A stretch of 24,913 bases of DNA from positions 1 through 24,913 of IMG/VR virus record IMGVR_UViG_3300022885_000076; one strand, 5' to 3'. Numbering within the stretch: the first letter of the stretch is position 1; every line of letters begins with the position of its first letter. This DNA is from a virus. Below are positions 15,712 to 23,779 of the stretch, piece by piece. The notes under the pieces are model-generated. The model was not told the DNA's origin. It saw only the letters and a list, made by a program, of their open reading frames with translations, and made no database searches. The position numbers and the translations under genes were made by a program.

Positions 15712-15894
15712 ATGACCAAAAGATTAAACTATAAAACTATTTTTGAATTTGGGAAATGTAAAGGTCAAACTTTAGAGTACGCAATCATAAATGACCCCTT
15801 GTATGTTAAAGAATTAATTGATGGTAATTTGATTAAAATTGATAAAAGAAGTCTTGATCTATTAATATCAAAATTGGAGCAGAAAAATGCTTGA
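15712..15894 (+). CDS. exonuclease X-like C-terminal domain protein
   Basis: A 60-residue protein that is essentially only the small domain found at the C-terminus of some exonuclease X-type proteins: FEFGKCKGQTLEYAIINDPL then YVKELIDGN. The pattern FGK-x-KGQTLE-x2-x4-DP-x-Y is the family signature. Stand-alone copies are common in phages; a DNA-binding role is assumed. Start has AGAGGTG upstream. Its end overlaps the next ATG (8 bases). Confidence 0.75.
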   Translation: MTKRLNYKTIFEFGKCKGQTLEYAIINDPLYVKELIDGNLIKIDKRSLDLLISKLEQKNA

Positions 15895-16030
15895 ATTTAT
15901 TGACCATCTTATGAATCTAAGATTAGAAATATTTATACAATACTGCCTATTATATGTAGTTGTCATTACTTTAATTGTAGCTATTATTACTGAAATTGTT
16001 AAACTGTTTTTCTGGTGGATTAAACATTGA
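15887..16030 (+). CDS. small membrane protein, intact copy
   Basis: A 47-residue protein, MLEFIDHLMNLRLEIFIQYC followed by a long hydrophobic span (LLYVVVITLIVAIITEIV) and a Trp-rich basic end. One transmembrane helix. All but its first few codons lie within the 177-bp direct repeat; this left copy keeps its ATG and overlaps the ExoX-C-like gene. Its TGA overlaps a TTG start (TTGA at 16027-16030), exactly as in the right copy where that TTG begins the SF2 helicase. Function unknown. Confidence 0.65.
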   Translation: MLEFIDHLMNLRLEIFIQYCLLYVVVITLIVAIITEIVKLFFWWIKH

Positions 16031-16071
16031 ATTTAAGACCTTATCAAATCGACGCTAAAAAGAATATTTAC
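15895..16071 (+). repeat. 177-bp perfect direct repeat, left copy
   Basis: Identical, base for base, to 16585-16761 (offset 690). It contains most of the small membrane-protein gene plus the first 15 codons of the SF2 helicase gene. Left of the repeat the copies differ by one base (GAATTTAT versus GGATTTAT) and then diverge; right of it they diverge at once. Confidence 0.97.
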
Positions 16072-16152
16072 ATTGAAGAAAATAAAAATGTTAAAGTAAT
16101 TTCAAGAGATGAATTTATGAAAAAATACAATGAAGTAAAGGAAAAACTATGA
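16027..16152 (+). pseudogene. helicase 5' fragment fused to an unrelated gene end
   Basis: The TTG-started frame begins with the same 15 residues as the SF2 helicase (MNLRPYQIDAKKNIY), then continues in frame for 26 residues of unrelated sequence (IEENKNVKVISRDEFMKKYN...) to a TGA that overlaps the next ATG (16149-16152). It is a chimera created by the duplication: a helicase start joined to the tail of some other gene. It could still be translated through the TTGA and ATGA couplings, but a function is unlikely. Confidence 0.7.
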
Positions 16153-16379
16153 ATTATTGTAAAACTTGTAAGCACTTTAATACTCAATATGGGTGGTCGG
16201 GTGAAAATAATGGAAATTGTATGAGATTAGGAGCAAATCAACGCTTAATATACGATGCAAGATTTAATCAATACATATCATTTACTAAGGATTCAAACCC
16301 TCAAAATGTTCATGTTGGAGAAAATTTTGGTTGTGTATTGCATGAAGTAAAAACAGATGTGGAGCTTGAAGATGAGTAA
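16149..16379 (+). CDS. small Cys-rich putative zinc-binding protein
   Basis: A 76-residue protein with the arrangement C-x2-C-x2-F near the N-terminus (MNYCKTCKHFN), then NGNCMRLG and FGCVLHE, i.e. four cysteines spaced as a small zinc site. This matches a broad group of phage micro-proteins of the form CxxCxxF...C.R...FGC. Function unknown. It lies between the two copies of the 177-bp repeat, so it belongs to the inserted or duplicated segment. Overlaps both neighbours. Confidence 0.7.
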   Translation: MNYCKTCKHFNTQYGWSGENNGNCMRLGANQRLIYDARFNQYISFTKDSNPQNVHVGENFGCVLHEVKTDVELEDE

Positions 16380-16593
16380 AATACCTTTAACTCTAACAAT
16401 TGATATTGTTACTTCAAATACGCAAAGAGCTCCTAAAAATGTTAATCGTACAACAATTTTTACAGACAATACAGAAGCAGTCAAGAAATTTGAAGAATAC
16501 TTATTAAATGATTTACCTGAATGGTTTAATCATACTTCTTATAAAATTAGCTTCACAATTGAAGACAGAAATAAAACAGATTGGATTTATTGA
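16372..16593 (+). CDS. hypothetical protein, 73 residues
   Basis: MSKIPLTLTIDIVTSNTQRA and so on; the alternating hydrophobic pattern at both ends (LTLTIDIV, YKISFTIED) suggests a small alpha/beta protein. I chose the ATG at 16372, which overlaps the upstream stop by 8 bases; an ATG at 16357 is in frame but overlaps more. The last three codons are inside the right copy of the 177-bp repeat, so the natural C-terminus may have been replaced by repeat sequence. Confidence 0.6.
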   Translation: MSKIPLTLTIDIVTSNTQRAPKNVNRTTIFTDNTEAVKKFEEYLLNDLPEWFNHTSYKISFTIEDRNKTDWIY

Positions 16594-16761
16594 CCATCTT
16601 ATGAATCTAAGATTAGAAATATTTATACAATACTGCCTATTATATGTAGTTGTCATTACTTTAATTGTAGCTATTATTACTGAAATTGTTAAACTGTTTT
16701 TCTGGTGGATTAAACATTGAATTTAAGACCTTATCAAATCGACGCTAAAAAGAATATTTAC
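16585..16761 (+). repeat. 177-bp perfect direct repeat, right copy
   Basis: Identical to 15895-16071. This copy runs into the complete SF2 helicase gene, so it is the copy at the original helicase junction, while the left copy keeps the original start of the membrane-protein gene. Confidence 0.97.
16601..16720 (+). CDS. small membrane protein, second copy without its first codons
   Basis: Same sequence as the 15887 gene but without its ATG-Leu-Glu start, which is replaced by the end of the preceding gene. The internal ATG at 16601 would give a 39-residue form (MNLRLEIFIQYC...) that keeps the whole transmembrane segment. A longer frame from 16508 overlaps the neighbour in another frame and is less likely. 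The TGA couples to the helicase TTG, which may be why translation here still matters. Confidence 0.45.
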   Translation: MNLRLEIFIQYCLLYVVVITLIVAIITEIVKLFFWWIKH

Positions 16762-18183
16762 GATGCCTTCCGTGAGGGTACTCCTAAAGTATTACTTCAA
16801 CTCCCTACTGGAGCAGGTAAAACTATTTTATTCTCTGCTATTATTAATGACGGTCATGCTGCTAATCGTAGATGTTTAGTGTTAGCTCATAGGTCCGAAT
16901 TAATTAATCAAGCAGCAGATAAATTATATGATGGCTTCGCTATTGAATCAGGTAAAATTAAAGCTAAACTCGAAAAACAATATCACTTAAATGTACAAGT
17001 CGCTTCAGTTCAATCTATCATTAATCGACTTAATGAAGTAGGTAAATTTGATATTGTTATTATCGATGAAGCCCACCATACTCAGTTGAAAAACTCCTAT
17101 GGTAAAATAATCAAAGCACTAACAGAAGTAAATCCAGATATTAGAATTCTTGGTGTTACAGCTACTCCATGTCGTTCTAATGGCTCTGGCTTTGAAGGTG
17201 TATTTGATAAATTAATTATTGGAATTTCAATAAAAGAATTAATCGCACAAGAACATTTAACTCCACCTAAATATTATGTAGCACCTGTTGATTTATCAGG
17301 AATAAAATTAACAGCTGGTGATTATAACAATAAAGATTTATCTGAAAAATATATGGCTCAAGTATCTCCGCAATCTCTTGTAAGCAATTATATAAAAGTT
17401 GCAAATGGTACAAAGTGCATCGGCTTTGCAGTCGATATAGAACACTCAAAAGCTATAGTAGATTGCTTTAATTCTAACGGAATACCAGCCGTTCACGTGG
17501 ATGGTAAGACTCCTGCAGACCGAAGAGACCAAGCAATTATTGACTTTCAATCTGGTAAAATCCAAGTACTTTATAATGTCGGTGTATTTGATGAAGGTTT
17601 CGATTTACCAGCAATAGAATCCGTGCAGTTAGCTCGCCCTTCCAAATCATTAATAAAATATATGCAAATGGTCGGCAGAGCTTTGCGACCAGCCAAAGGG
17701 AAAGATTATGCTTTAGTATTAGACCACGCAGGGCTTGTTACCGAACACGGACCTGTTGAGTTTGCTCGCAAATGGTCATTAAAAGGTGTCGCAAAAGAAA
17801 CAGAAGAAAAATTTGTTTATAAAGATAAAGAAACTCAAAAGGTATATGAACCTAAGCAACTTCCACTAAATATTGATATGGATAATATCGAATTAGTAGA
17901 GCTTAAAATTAGCGAAATCAAAACAAGACAACAAATTGCTATCAGAAATAAAATCGCCAAAAACATGGGGTTTGCTAAATACAAAGGATTTAAGCCAATG
18001 TTCGCTTGGTATAAATCTATTGATAAACTGAACGCATTAAACAGAGAAGAACTTGAAGAAAAAATTAAAATGCACGCTGATATTTTCTGTGAATTATCAG
18101 AATATAAACCTGGCTATGCTTTTCATCTTGCTAAAAGATATTTAGATGAAAAATTCCCAGAAGATAAACAAAAAGTAGCTTGA
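16717..18183 (+). CDS. superfamily 2 DEAD/DEAH-type helicase
   Basis: A 488-residue ATP-dependent DNA helicase. Motifs in order: Q-motif-like LRPYQ at 3-7, Walker A LPTGAGKT at 29-36, motif Ia LVLAHRSEL, Walker B DEAHH near 116, motif III GVTATPCR near 146, HVDGKTPADRR, motif V NVGVFDEGFDLP, and motif VI QMVGRALRP near 317. The C-terminal ~140 residues are helical and include MGFAKYKGFKPMFAWY, which is typical of the phage branch of this family. It starts at TTG in a TTGA overlap with the small membrane gene; no ATG is available upstream that fits. Likely role: unwinding or branch processing in replication or recombination. Confidence 0.95.
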   Translation: MNLRPYQIDAKKNIYDAFREGTPKVLLQLPTGAGKTILFSAIINDGHAANRRCLVLAHRSELINQAADKLYDGFAIESGKIKAKLEKQYHLNVQVASVQSIINRLNEVGKFDIVIIDEAHHTQLKNSYGKIIKALTEVNPDIRILGVTATPCRSNGSGFEGVFDKLIIGISIKELIAQEHLTPPKYYVAPVDLSGIKLTAGDYNNKDLSEKYMAQVSPQSLVSNYIKVANGTKCIGFAVDIEHSKAIVDCFNSNGIPAVHVDGKTPADRRDQAIIDFQSGKIQVLYNVGVFDEGFDLPAIESVQLARPSKSLIKYMQMVGRALRPAKGKDYALVLDHAGLVTEHGPVEFARKWSLKGVAKETEEKFVYKDKETQKVYEPKQLPLNIDMDNIELVELKISEIKTRQQIAIRNKIAKNMGFAKYKGFKPMFAWYKSIDKLNALNREELEEKIKMHADIFCELSEYKPGYAFHLAKRYLDEKFPEDKQKVA

Positions 18184-18243
18184 TATTGTTAAATTTACAT
18201 TGCAAGTTGCTATTAAAATAATGACAAATAAAGATTATTAAAT

Positions 18244-18513
18244 ATGAAAAAACCACTACTAAAAGATATAAAATACTTCACTGCTTTGCTACCACTCAGC
18301 AGCAAGAAAGATGATGTATTCAAGCTAACTGAAAATGATGAATTACTAATCGCTTTTGCAAGAACTTTAATTAAATTATATCAAAAATTAAATATTGGAG
18401 TTTATTACCAACATCGAAATATCATCATCACTGAAGATGCCTACATAGTTGTTTTAACTAAAGATGCAGGCAGTTTATTTATACAAGATATTAATGACAT
18501 TAAAGGATCATAA
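18244..18513 (+). CDS. hypothetical protein, 89 residues
   Basis: Unrecognised. N-terminus MKKPLLKDIKYFTALLPLSS, a central helix (ELLIAFARTLIKLYQKL) and a beta-type C-terminal half (GVYYQHRNIIITEDAYIVVL). Overlaps the HD gene by TAATG. The 60-base gap before it holds nothing recognisable. Confidence 0.65.
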   Translation: MKKPLLKDIKYFTALLPLSSKKDDVFKLTENDELLIAFARTLIKLYQKLNIGVYYQHRNIIITEDAYIVVLTKDAGSLFIQDINDIKGS

Positions 18514-19015
18514 TGGAAGAATTACTAAATAACAAAACGCATATACTCACTCACTCTGGCAAACTATTGGACCCTTTTAATCCAAACCCAGATACAATTG
18601 AATTAAACGATATTGCGATTTCGCTTTCTCGTCAATGCCGATTTGCTGGTCATACTAAAACATTCTATTCAGTAGCCGAACACAGCGTTCGAGTGTGCGA
18701 TATTGTAAGCGATAAATACAAACTAACTGCTTTGCTTCACGACGCATCAGAAGCTTTTTTGCTTGACATTCCAAAACCATTAAAACACAGAATGCCAGAA
18801 TATTTAGAAGCTGAAGATAATCTAATGAAAGTAATAGCACAAAAATTCGGCTTCATATACCCACTTCCTGAAGAAGTTAAAGAAGCTGATAATCATATAC
18901 TCAGAAATGAATTTAATAATGTAATGTTAAGCTCAAGAAATATGACTTGGGCTATGGCAACATCACACAGAATATTTATACAAAGATATTACCAATACAA
19001 AAGAAAGGAGAAATA

Positions 19016-19016
<1 letters not shown>
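18513..19016 (+). CDS. HD-domain phosphohydrolase (YfbR-like)
   Basis: A 167-residue metal-dependent phosphohydrolase of the HD superfamily, close in style to YfbR-type 5'-deoxynucleotidases. Metal ligands are visible: His57 in YSVAEHSVRV, the HD pair His76-Asp77 in ALLHDASEAF, and an Asp in EADNHILR. LDIPKPLKHRMPEY matches the substrate-side loop of the family. Phage versions probably adjust nucleotide pools during DNA synthesis, which fits its place in the replication module. Its stop overlaps the initiator's ATG. Confidence 0.9.
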
Positions 19017-19956
<940 letters not shown>

Positions 19957-19957
<1 letters not shown>

Positions 19958-21483
19958 TGAAAGCTAATACAAATACTTATAATATCGTAAGCCATCAAAA
20001 AACTCAGAAAATTGAAAATTTTGTTAAATACTGCGATATTCAACTTGGAAGCACTCCAATGCCAAGAAATATTGAAGCTGAAATCCAAGTTTTAGGTTCG
20101 ATTATGATGTCTCCAAATATGATGTATAAAGTAAAAAAAATAATTCAACCCAATGATTTCTATGAAGAAAAACATAAAATTATTTATGAAGTAATTGATT
20201 CGCTTATTGATAGAATTGGAACTGCTAATCTACTTATGATTAAAGAAGAATTAAAGAAAATTGATAAACATAAGTTTGTCGGTGGTGATTTATATCTACT
20301 TGAAATTAATAGAAAAACTCCTTCATCAGCAAATGTTGAACATCACGCTCTTATGGTTTTAGATGAATCTTGTAAACGTCAAGCTATATTAGCATCTGCT
20401 GAAGCCTTTGAATCCATCAAAAAACGTGAAAATATTGTTGATGTGGTCTATGAAACTATCCATAAATTTGAAAATATACTTGGTGATAATCATACTTCAA
20501 CTCTAACTCCTGAAGAACTTGCTGCCGATGTAAATACTGAAATTAAAAAAAGAATGAATAAAGATTATTTAAAAGATAGTTTATTCACTAATTGGTCTAA
20601 CGTTGATAATTTAATAGGTGGCTTCGAACCTGGTGATGTGGTTATTATTGCAGGTAGAACTTCAATGGGTAAATCTCATTTTATGAAGCAATTAACTTAT
20701 TTATGGAGCATTGAAAACAATAAATCAGGAGCTTATTTTTCGCTTGAAATGAAACCAACACAACTTGCTTACAGACACATCCAAATTGAAACAGGAATTA
20801 CTCCAACGCAAATTAGAACTGGTAATATTACCCAATCGGAATATAACCAAACTTTAGAATACAACAGCAAACTTGAAAGCTCAAAGTATTATCTTGAAAT
20901 GCATCCTGGTATGACAATTTCAGAGTTTAGAGCCAGAGCAAAAGAATTGAAAAAAAGATATGATATTAAATATATCGTGATAGACCACGTTGGGCTGATG
21001 AATACCGACACGCCTTACAATTCAAAAGAACAGGAACAAAGAAAAGTATCAAACGAAGTGAAACGAACTGCCCTTGAGTTGAATTTAATTATTTTTGAAT
21101 TAATACAGCTCAATCGTGAAGTTATGTCCAACAAAGACAATAGACCAAACTTAGGAAATTTAAGACTATCTGGAGCTTATGAAGAAGATGCTGACACAGT
21201 TATTTTACTTCATAGACCAGAATACTACGGAGACAAAACAACCAAAATCAACGATATTGATTACCCAAGCAAAGGTATTTCAGAAACGATAATTGCAAAA
21301 AACAGAAATGGTGATGGAACTGGGACTGCTTTTATGTACAGCAAAAATACAAGGAATAGATTAACACCTATCGACCCATATTTGAATGACTTAATGATTG
21401 CAGCACAAACAAATGCACGGAATGAATTAAATAGAGTACAAGAAAATTACAACAATGAGGAAGATGATGACCACCCATTCTAA
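19957..21483 (+). CDS. dnaB: DnaB-like replicative helicase
   Basis: A 508-residue hexameric 5'-3' replicative helicase. The N-terminal domain (~35-140) has the DnaB pattern PRNIEAEIQVLGSIMMSPNM and NDFYEEKHKIIYEVI. The RecA-like core follows: GFEPGDVVIIAGRTSMGKSH with Walker A near 233-240, YFSLEMKPTQLAYR (the SLEM motif), Walker B YIVIDHVGLM near 338, and ELIQLNREV plus LRLSGAYEEDADTVILLHRP for motif H4 and the arginine-finger region. The usual DnaB order and length are kept; the first ~30 residues are an extra N-terminal extension. It overlaps the initiator by TAATG; no separate loader is seen, so the initiator's C-terminal domain may load it. Confidence 0.95.
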
Positions 21484-21838
21484 TTTTCAACCACGACTTA
21501 TCGAAGTAGAACAATCGGAAGCCGAAATTCAGAAAAACATAATCGAAATTCTGAAATTAAAAAAATATGTAGTAGTTCGCATCAATTCAGGAATGAGAGT
21601 AACTGGCAAAAGAGCAATTCGTTTTTACCAAATTATGAATAACGGTGCAATATCTGGATTTCCAGATTTACTTGCTTTCAAAAATAATCAAATTTTGATG
21701 GTAGAAGTAAAAACAAAGAAAGGCAAATTAAACCCTTCACAAGTAGATTTTATAGAACTCGCAGAAAAGCACGGAAATACTATAATCGTCGCTTCATCAT
21801 GGCAAGAAGTTCTCAGACACGTAGAAAAAGCATCTTGA
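21455..21838 (+). CDS. VRR-NUC domain nuclease
   Basis: A ~125-residue stand-alone VRR-NUC protein, a PD-(D/E)XK-type nuclease domain found in phages and in FAN1. Motifs: EAEIQKNIIEILK at the start, RINSG, then GFPDLLAF with the catalytic Asp, VEVKTKKGKLNPSQ with Glu-x-Lys and the conserved Gln. The gene overlaps the end of the DnaB-like gene by 29 bases; ATGs at 21455, 21464 and 21467 are all in frame and cannot be told apart. Phage homologues probably process branched replication or packaging intermediates. Confidence 0.92.
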   Translation: MRKMMTTHSNFQPRLIEVEQSEAEIQKNIIEILKLKKYVVVRINSGMRVTGKRAIRFYQIMNNGAISGFPDLLAFKNNQILMVEVKTKKGKLNPSQVDFIELAEKHGNTIIVASSWQEVLRHVEKAS

Positions 21839-21961
21839 AAGAAAGTAGAAAGCATTAAAATCGCCACGAAAAAGGGGGTAGGTTAAACGCAAAGTAGTAA
21901 AAGCATAGATTTATACCAAAAACAAAAACAATCATCTTAAAACGCAATTATGGAGCGGAGA

Positions 21962-22246
21962 ATGAATTTAAAAAGAGAAATTATTGAAGATATACAAGCC
22001 GATGACCTAAAAGGCAATGAATTTTTAAGTGATATTGTGGCGTTGATTGGGATAGAATCCACAAGAATTTTAATAGAAAATTTAAGCGGAATTCAGTTCT
22101 ATATTCCAACATTTAAGACCTACGATTCGAGCATAAGACGAGTACTACAAAAACCTGAAAATAAAGGTTTGTCAGCACTCAAAATATCACAAGAATTGGG
22201 TATGTCGAAGCGAACAATACAGAAATTACGCAAGACGTGGAACTAA
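21962..22246 (+). CDS. Mor-like transcription activator
   Basis: A 94-residue protein that resembles the Mor/C activator family of phage Mu. The core ELLxDIVALIGIESTRILIENL-like helix pair is followed by GIQFYIPTF, the beta strand typical of Mor, and then a C-terminal HTH (LSALKISQELGMSKRTIQKL). In Mu, Mor switches on middle transcription. I prefer the ATG at 21962 because GGAGCGGAG precedes it; the ATG at 21950 overlaps that site. It stands apart from its neighbours: 123 bases of gene-free sequence upstream and a reverse-strand frame downstream. This suggests it has its own control and acts on a later gene set, not visible here. Confidence 0.75.
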   Translation: MNLKREIIEDIQADDLKGNEFLSDIVALIGIESTRILIENLSGIQFYIPTFKTYDSSIRRVLQKPENKGLSALKISQELGMSKRTIQKLRKTWN

Positions 22247-22434
22247 TCTAAAGACAAGGGTTTAAGAGTAAAATTATAAATCAAATTTAACTCAATTTTT
22301 ACTCTTGCAAAATTTGGATGTTCAATGTATTTTGGGACTTGATTATATAGCGAAATTAACTCATCATCAGACGAGTTTTGATAGACCTTTTTACGCTCTT
22401 CATAATCTAAAATTACTAATTGAAATATATTCAT
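22243..22434 (-). CDS. possible small protein on the reverse strand, 63 residues
   Basis: An open frame from an ATG at 22434 to a stop at 22243, filling most of a gap with no + strand gene. It reads MNIFQLVILDYEERKKVYQN, then SSDDELISLYNQVPKYIEHP and a C-terminal strand/helix, a balanced composition unlike the Ser/Phe/Leu-rich shadow frames elsewhere. A TTG at 22440 would add two residues. Its 3' end overlaps the end of the Mor-like gene (convergent). It would be the only phage-type reverse gene in the region. No ribosome-binding site is obvious. The rest of 22247-22496 shows no other gene. Confidence 0.45.
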   Translation of the reverse strand: MNIFQLVILDYEERKKVYQNSSDDELISLYNQVPKYIEHPNFARVKIELNLIYNFTLKPLSLD

Positions 22435-22496
22435 AAACAAAATTACAATTTATAAATTAATTATCGGTTAAAAGCCGAAAAACTTGAGGTAAAAAA

Positions 22497-22685
22497 ATGA
22501 TAACAGTTGAAGAGTTTGATGAATTAATTAAAAAAACAGAAACACTATCAACAAAAGATTTTGAGAAGTCCAATAATTCGATAAACGAATTATTAGAAAA
22601 ACAACCATACTCAAAAGATGAAATTGAGGAAGTATATAAAGCGTCTTGTGTAGGATTTAAAGCATTAACAATGGAGACAAAATGA
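22497..22685 (+). CDS. small acidic protein, 62 residues
   Basis: MITVEEFDELIKKTETLSTK and a helical, acidic rest with one cysteine. Unrecognised. Preceded by GAGG 8 bases before the ATG. Its last codons (ATG GAG ACA AAA) also supply the GGAG ribosome-binding site of the next gene, and its TGA overlaps that gene's ATG (ATGA). Confidence 0.6.
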   Translation: MITVEEFDELIKKTETLSTKDFEKSNNSINELLEKQPYSKDEIEEVYKASCVGFKALTMETK

Positions 22686-23218
22686 ACCACAACTACATAA
22701 TATTTCCAACAGCGACTGGGAAAAAGATTGTAAAAGCATCAGAAGTAAAGTCGATTGATATAAATAAAAATGAGTTATTAATATCAGTTATGAATGACGA
22801 AAATATTTACATTTGTTCTGAAGGCGAACTAACATTTTGCAAAGATATATTCGACGCAATAAGTCAGCCGATTCAAGAAGCAAAACCCAAAGAGTTAAAG
22901 GGAATTGAAGATATTGAAATAATTAGAAAACTCGAAGAATCAGAAGTATTTTCAATTAATTTAATAATTACAAAAGCACACAATTTTTATCAATATTGTG
23001 AGCATGTTTTTGATTTAAGTACTGGAGGGAAATTAATAGTATCAGACCTAACAGAAGACCAAAAATACCATTTACTTAATCGACTATTTGTATATATGGT
23101 TGATACCAAAATGTCTTTAAAATGGTTGAATAATTGGGATAAAGAATTAGAGGAAATAACAAGCGACTTCTTCGACAGCAAGAATCAAGAAGTATTAATA
23201 TTTAAAAAACAAAATTAG
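22682..23218 (+). CDS. hypothetical protein, 178 residues
   Basis: Unrecognised. The N-terminal ~60 residues are beta-rich (YIIFPTATGKKIVKASEVKS), with a short segment that resembles the pattern of small phage DNA- or RNA-binding proteins. The middle and C-terminal parts are helical and aromatic (HNFYQYCEHVFDLS; LFVYMVDTKMSLKWLNNWDK). It begins in an ATGA overlap with the 22497 gene and ends 12 bases before ssb, so it probably shares a transcript with ssb and may have a DNA-related role; that is inference. Confidence 0.7.
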   Translation: MNHNYIIFPTATGKKIVKASEVKSIDINKNELLISVMNDENIYICSEGELTFCKDIFDAISQPIQEAKPKELKGIEDIEIIRKLEESEVFSINLIITKAHNFYQYCEHVFDLSTGGKLIVSDLTEDQKYHLLNRLFVYMVDTKMSLKWLNNWDKELEEITSDFFDSKNQEVLIFKKQN

Positions 23219-23230
23219 GAGAATAGCATC

Positions 23231-23668
23231 ATGGCACGTTCAGTAAATAAAGTAATATTAGTAGGAAATTTAGGTCAAGAACCTGAAATAAAAACTACAC
23301 CGCAAGGCAAACAAGTTGCAACAATTAGCATAGCAACATCAGACGCTTACAAAGATAAAGCAGGCGAATGGCAAAGCACAACAGAATGGCATAGAATAAC
23401 ATTGTGGGATTATATGGCAGAAACAGCTCAAAAGCACCTAAAAAAAGGAAGCAAAGTTTATGTAGAAGGTAAGCTAATGACACGCTCTTACGAAAAAGAC
23501 GGCATCACTCGATACGTAACCAACATCAGAGCTTCGCAATTAGTGTTATTAGACCCTAGCGAAAACAAAGGCGACTACGAAAGCAGACCAACAAATAATG
23601 AATTTACAAGTCCATCAAATCAACCAGACACAATGAAAGCTGATGATGATGATGATTTACCATTTTAA
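23231..23668 (+). CDS. ssb: single-stranded DNA-binding protein
   Basis: A 145-residue SSB. The OB-fold domain (~1-105) is canonical: SVNKVILVGNLGQEPEIKTT, TISIATSD, TEWHRITLWDYMAETAQKHL, GSKVYVEGKL. A short flexible linker leads to the acidic C-terminal tip DDDDDLPF, which recruits partner proteins (the DDxPF-type tip). The start is preceded by TAGGAGAAT. It binds and protects single-stranded DNA at the phage fork and during RecT recombination. It is the last + strand gene before the reverse-strand island; a palindrome begins two bases after its stop. Confidence 0.97.
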   Translation: MARSVNKVILVGNLGQEPEIKTTPQGKQVATISIATSDAYKDKAGEWQSTTEWHRITLWDYMAETAQKHLKKGSKVYVEGKLMTRSYEKDGITRYVTNIRASQLVLLDPSENKGDYESRPTNNEFTSPSNQPDTMKADDDDDLPF

Positions 23669-23779
23669 ACCACTGTCATTCAGAGCGAAGCGAAGAATGA
23701 CAGTGATTTCACTTTCTTGGCTGTCTTTATAGCCCTCTGTCAGCTCTCTTACGCTTATTTCTTTTAGTTCTATGTTCAT
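23657..23779 (-). pseudogene. truncated DUF262 (GmrSD-like) gene start
   Basis: The frame begins at 23779 on the reverse strand in an ATGA overlap with the methyltransferase stop. Its first 20 residues, MNIELKEISVRELTEGYKDS, match what I know of the start of DUF262/GmrSD-type restriction proteins (xIELKEIxVRELxxGYxD), where the family then continues with a Gly-rich turn and the IRPxxQREFVY box. That continuation is absent: the frame runs into the palindromic repeat (from 23705 down) and stops after 40 codons inside the end of ssb. The tight coupling to the methyltransferase suggests that they once formed a modification/nuclease operon. Recognition of the 20 residues is by eye. Confidence 0.6.
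23671..23705. repeat. palindromic repeat, left copy
   Basis: CACTGTCATTC and GAATGACAGTG form an 11-bp perfect stem around a 13-nt loop (AGAGCGAAGCGAA). The core, GTCATTC(T/A)GAGCGAAGCGAAGAAT, belongs to a widely dispersed chromosomal repeat type seen in Bacteroidota/Chlorobiota-like genomes (recalled, not checked). It lies between the ssb stop and the truncated DUF262 start and could also act as a transcription barrier between the convergent units. Confidence 0.9.
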
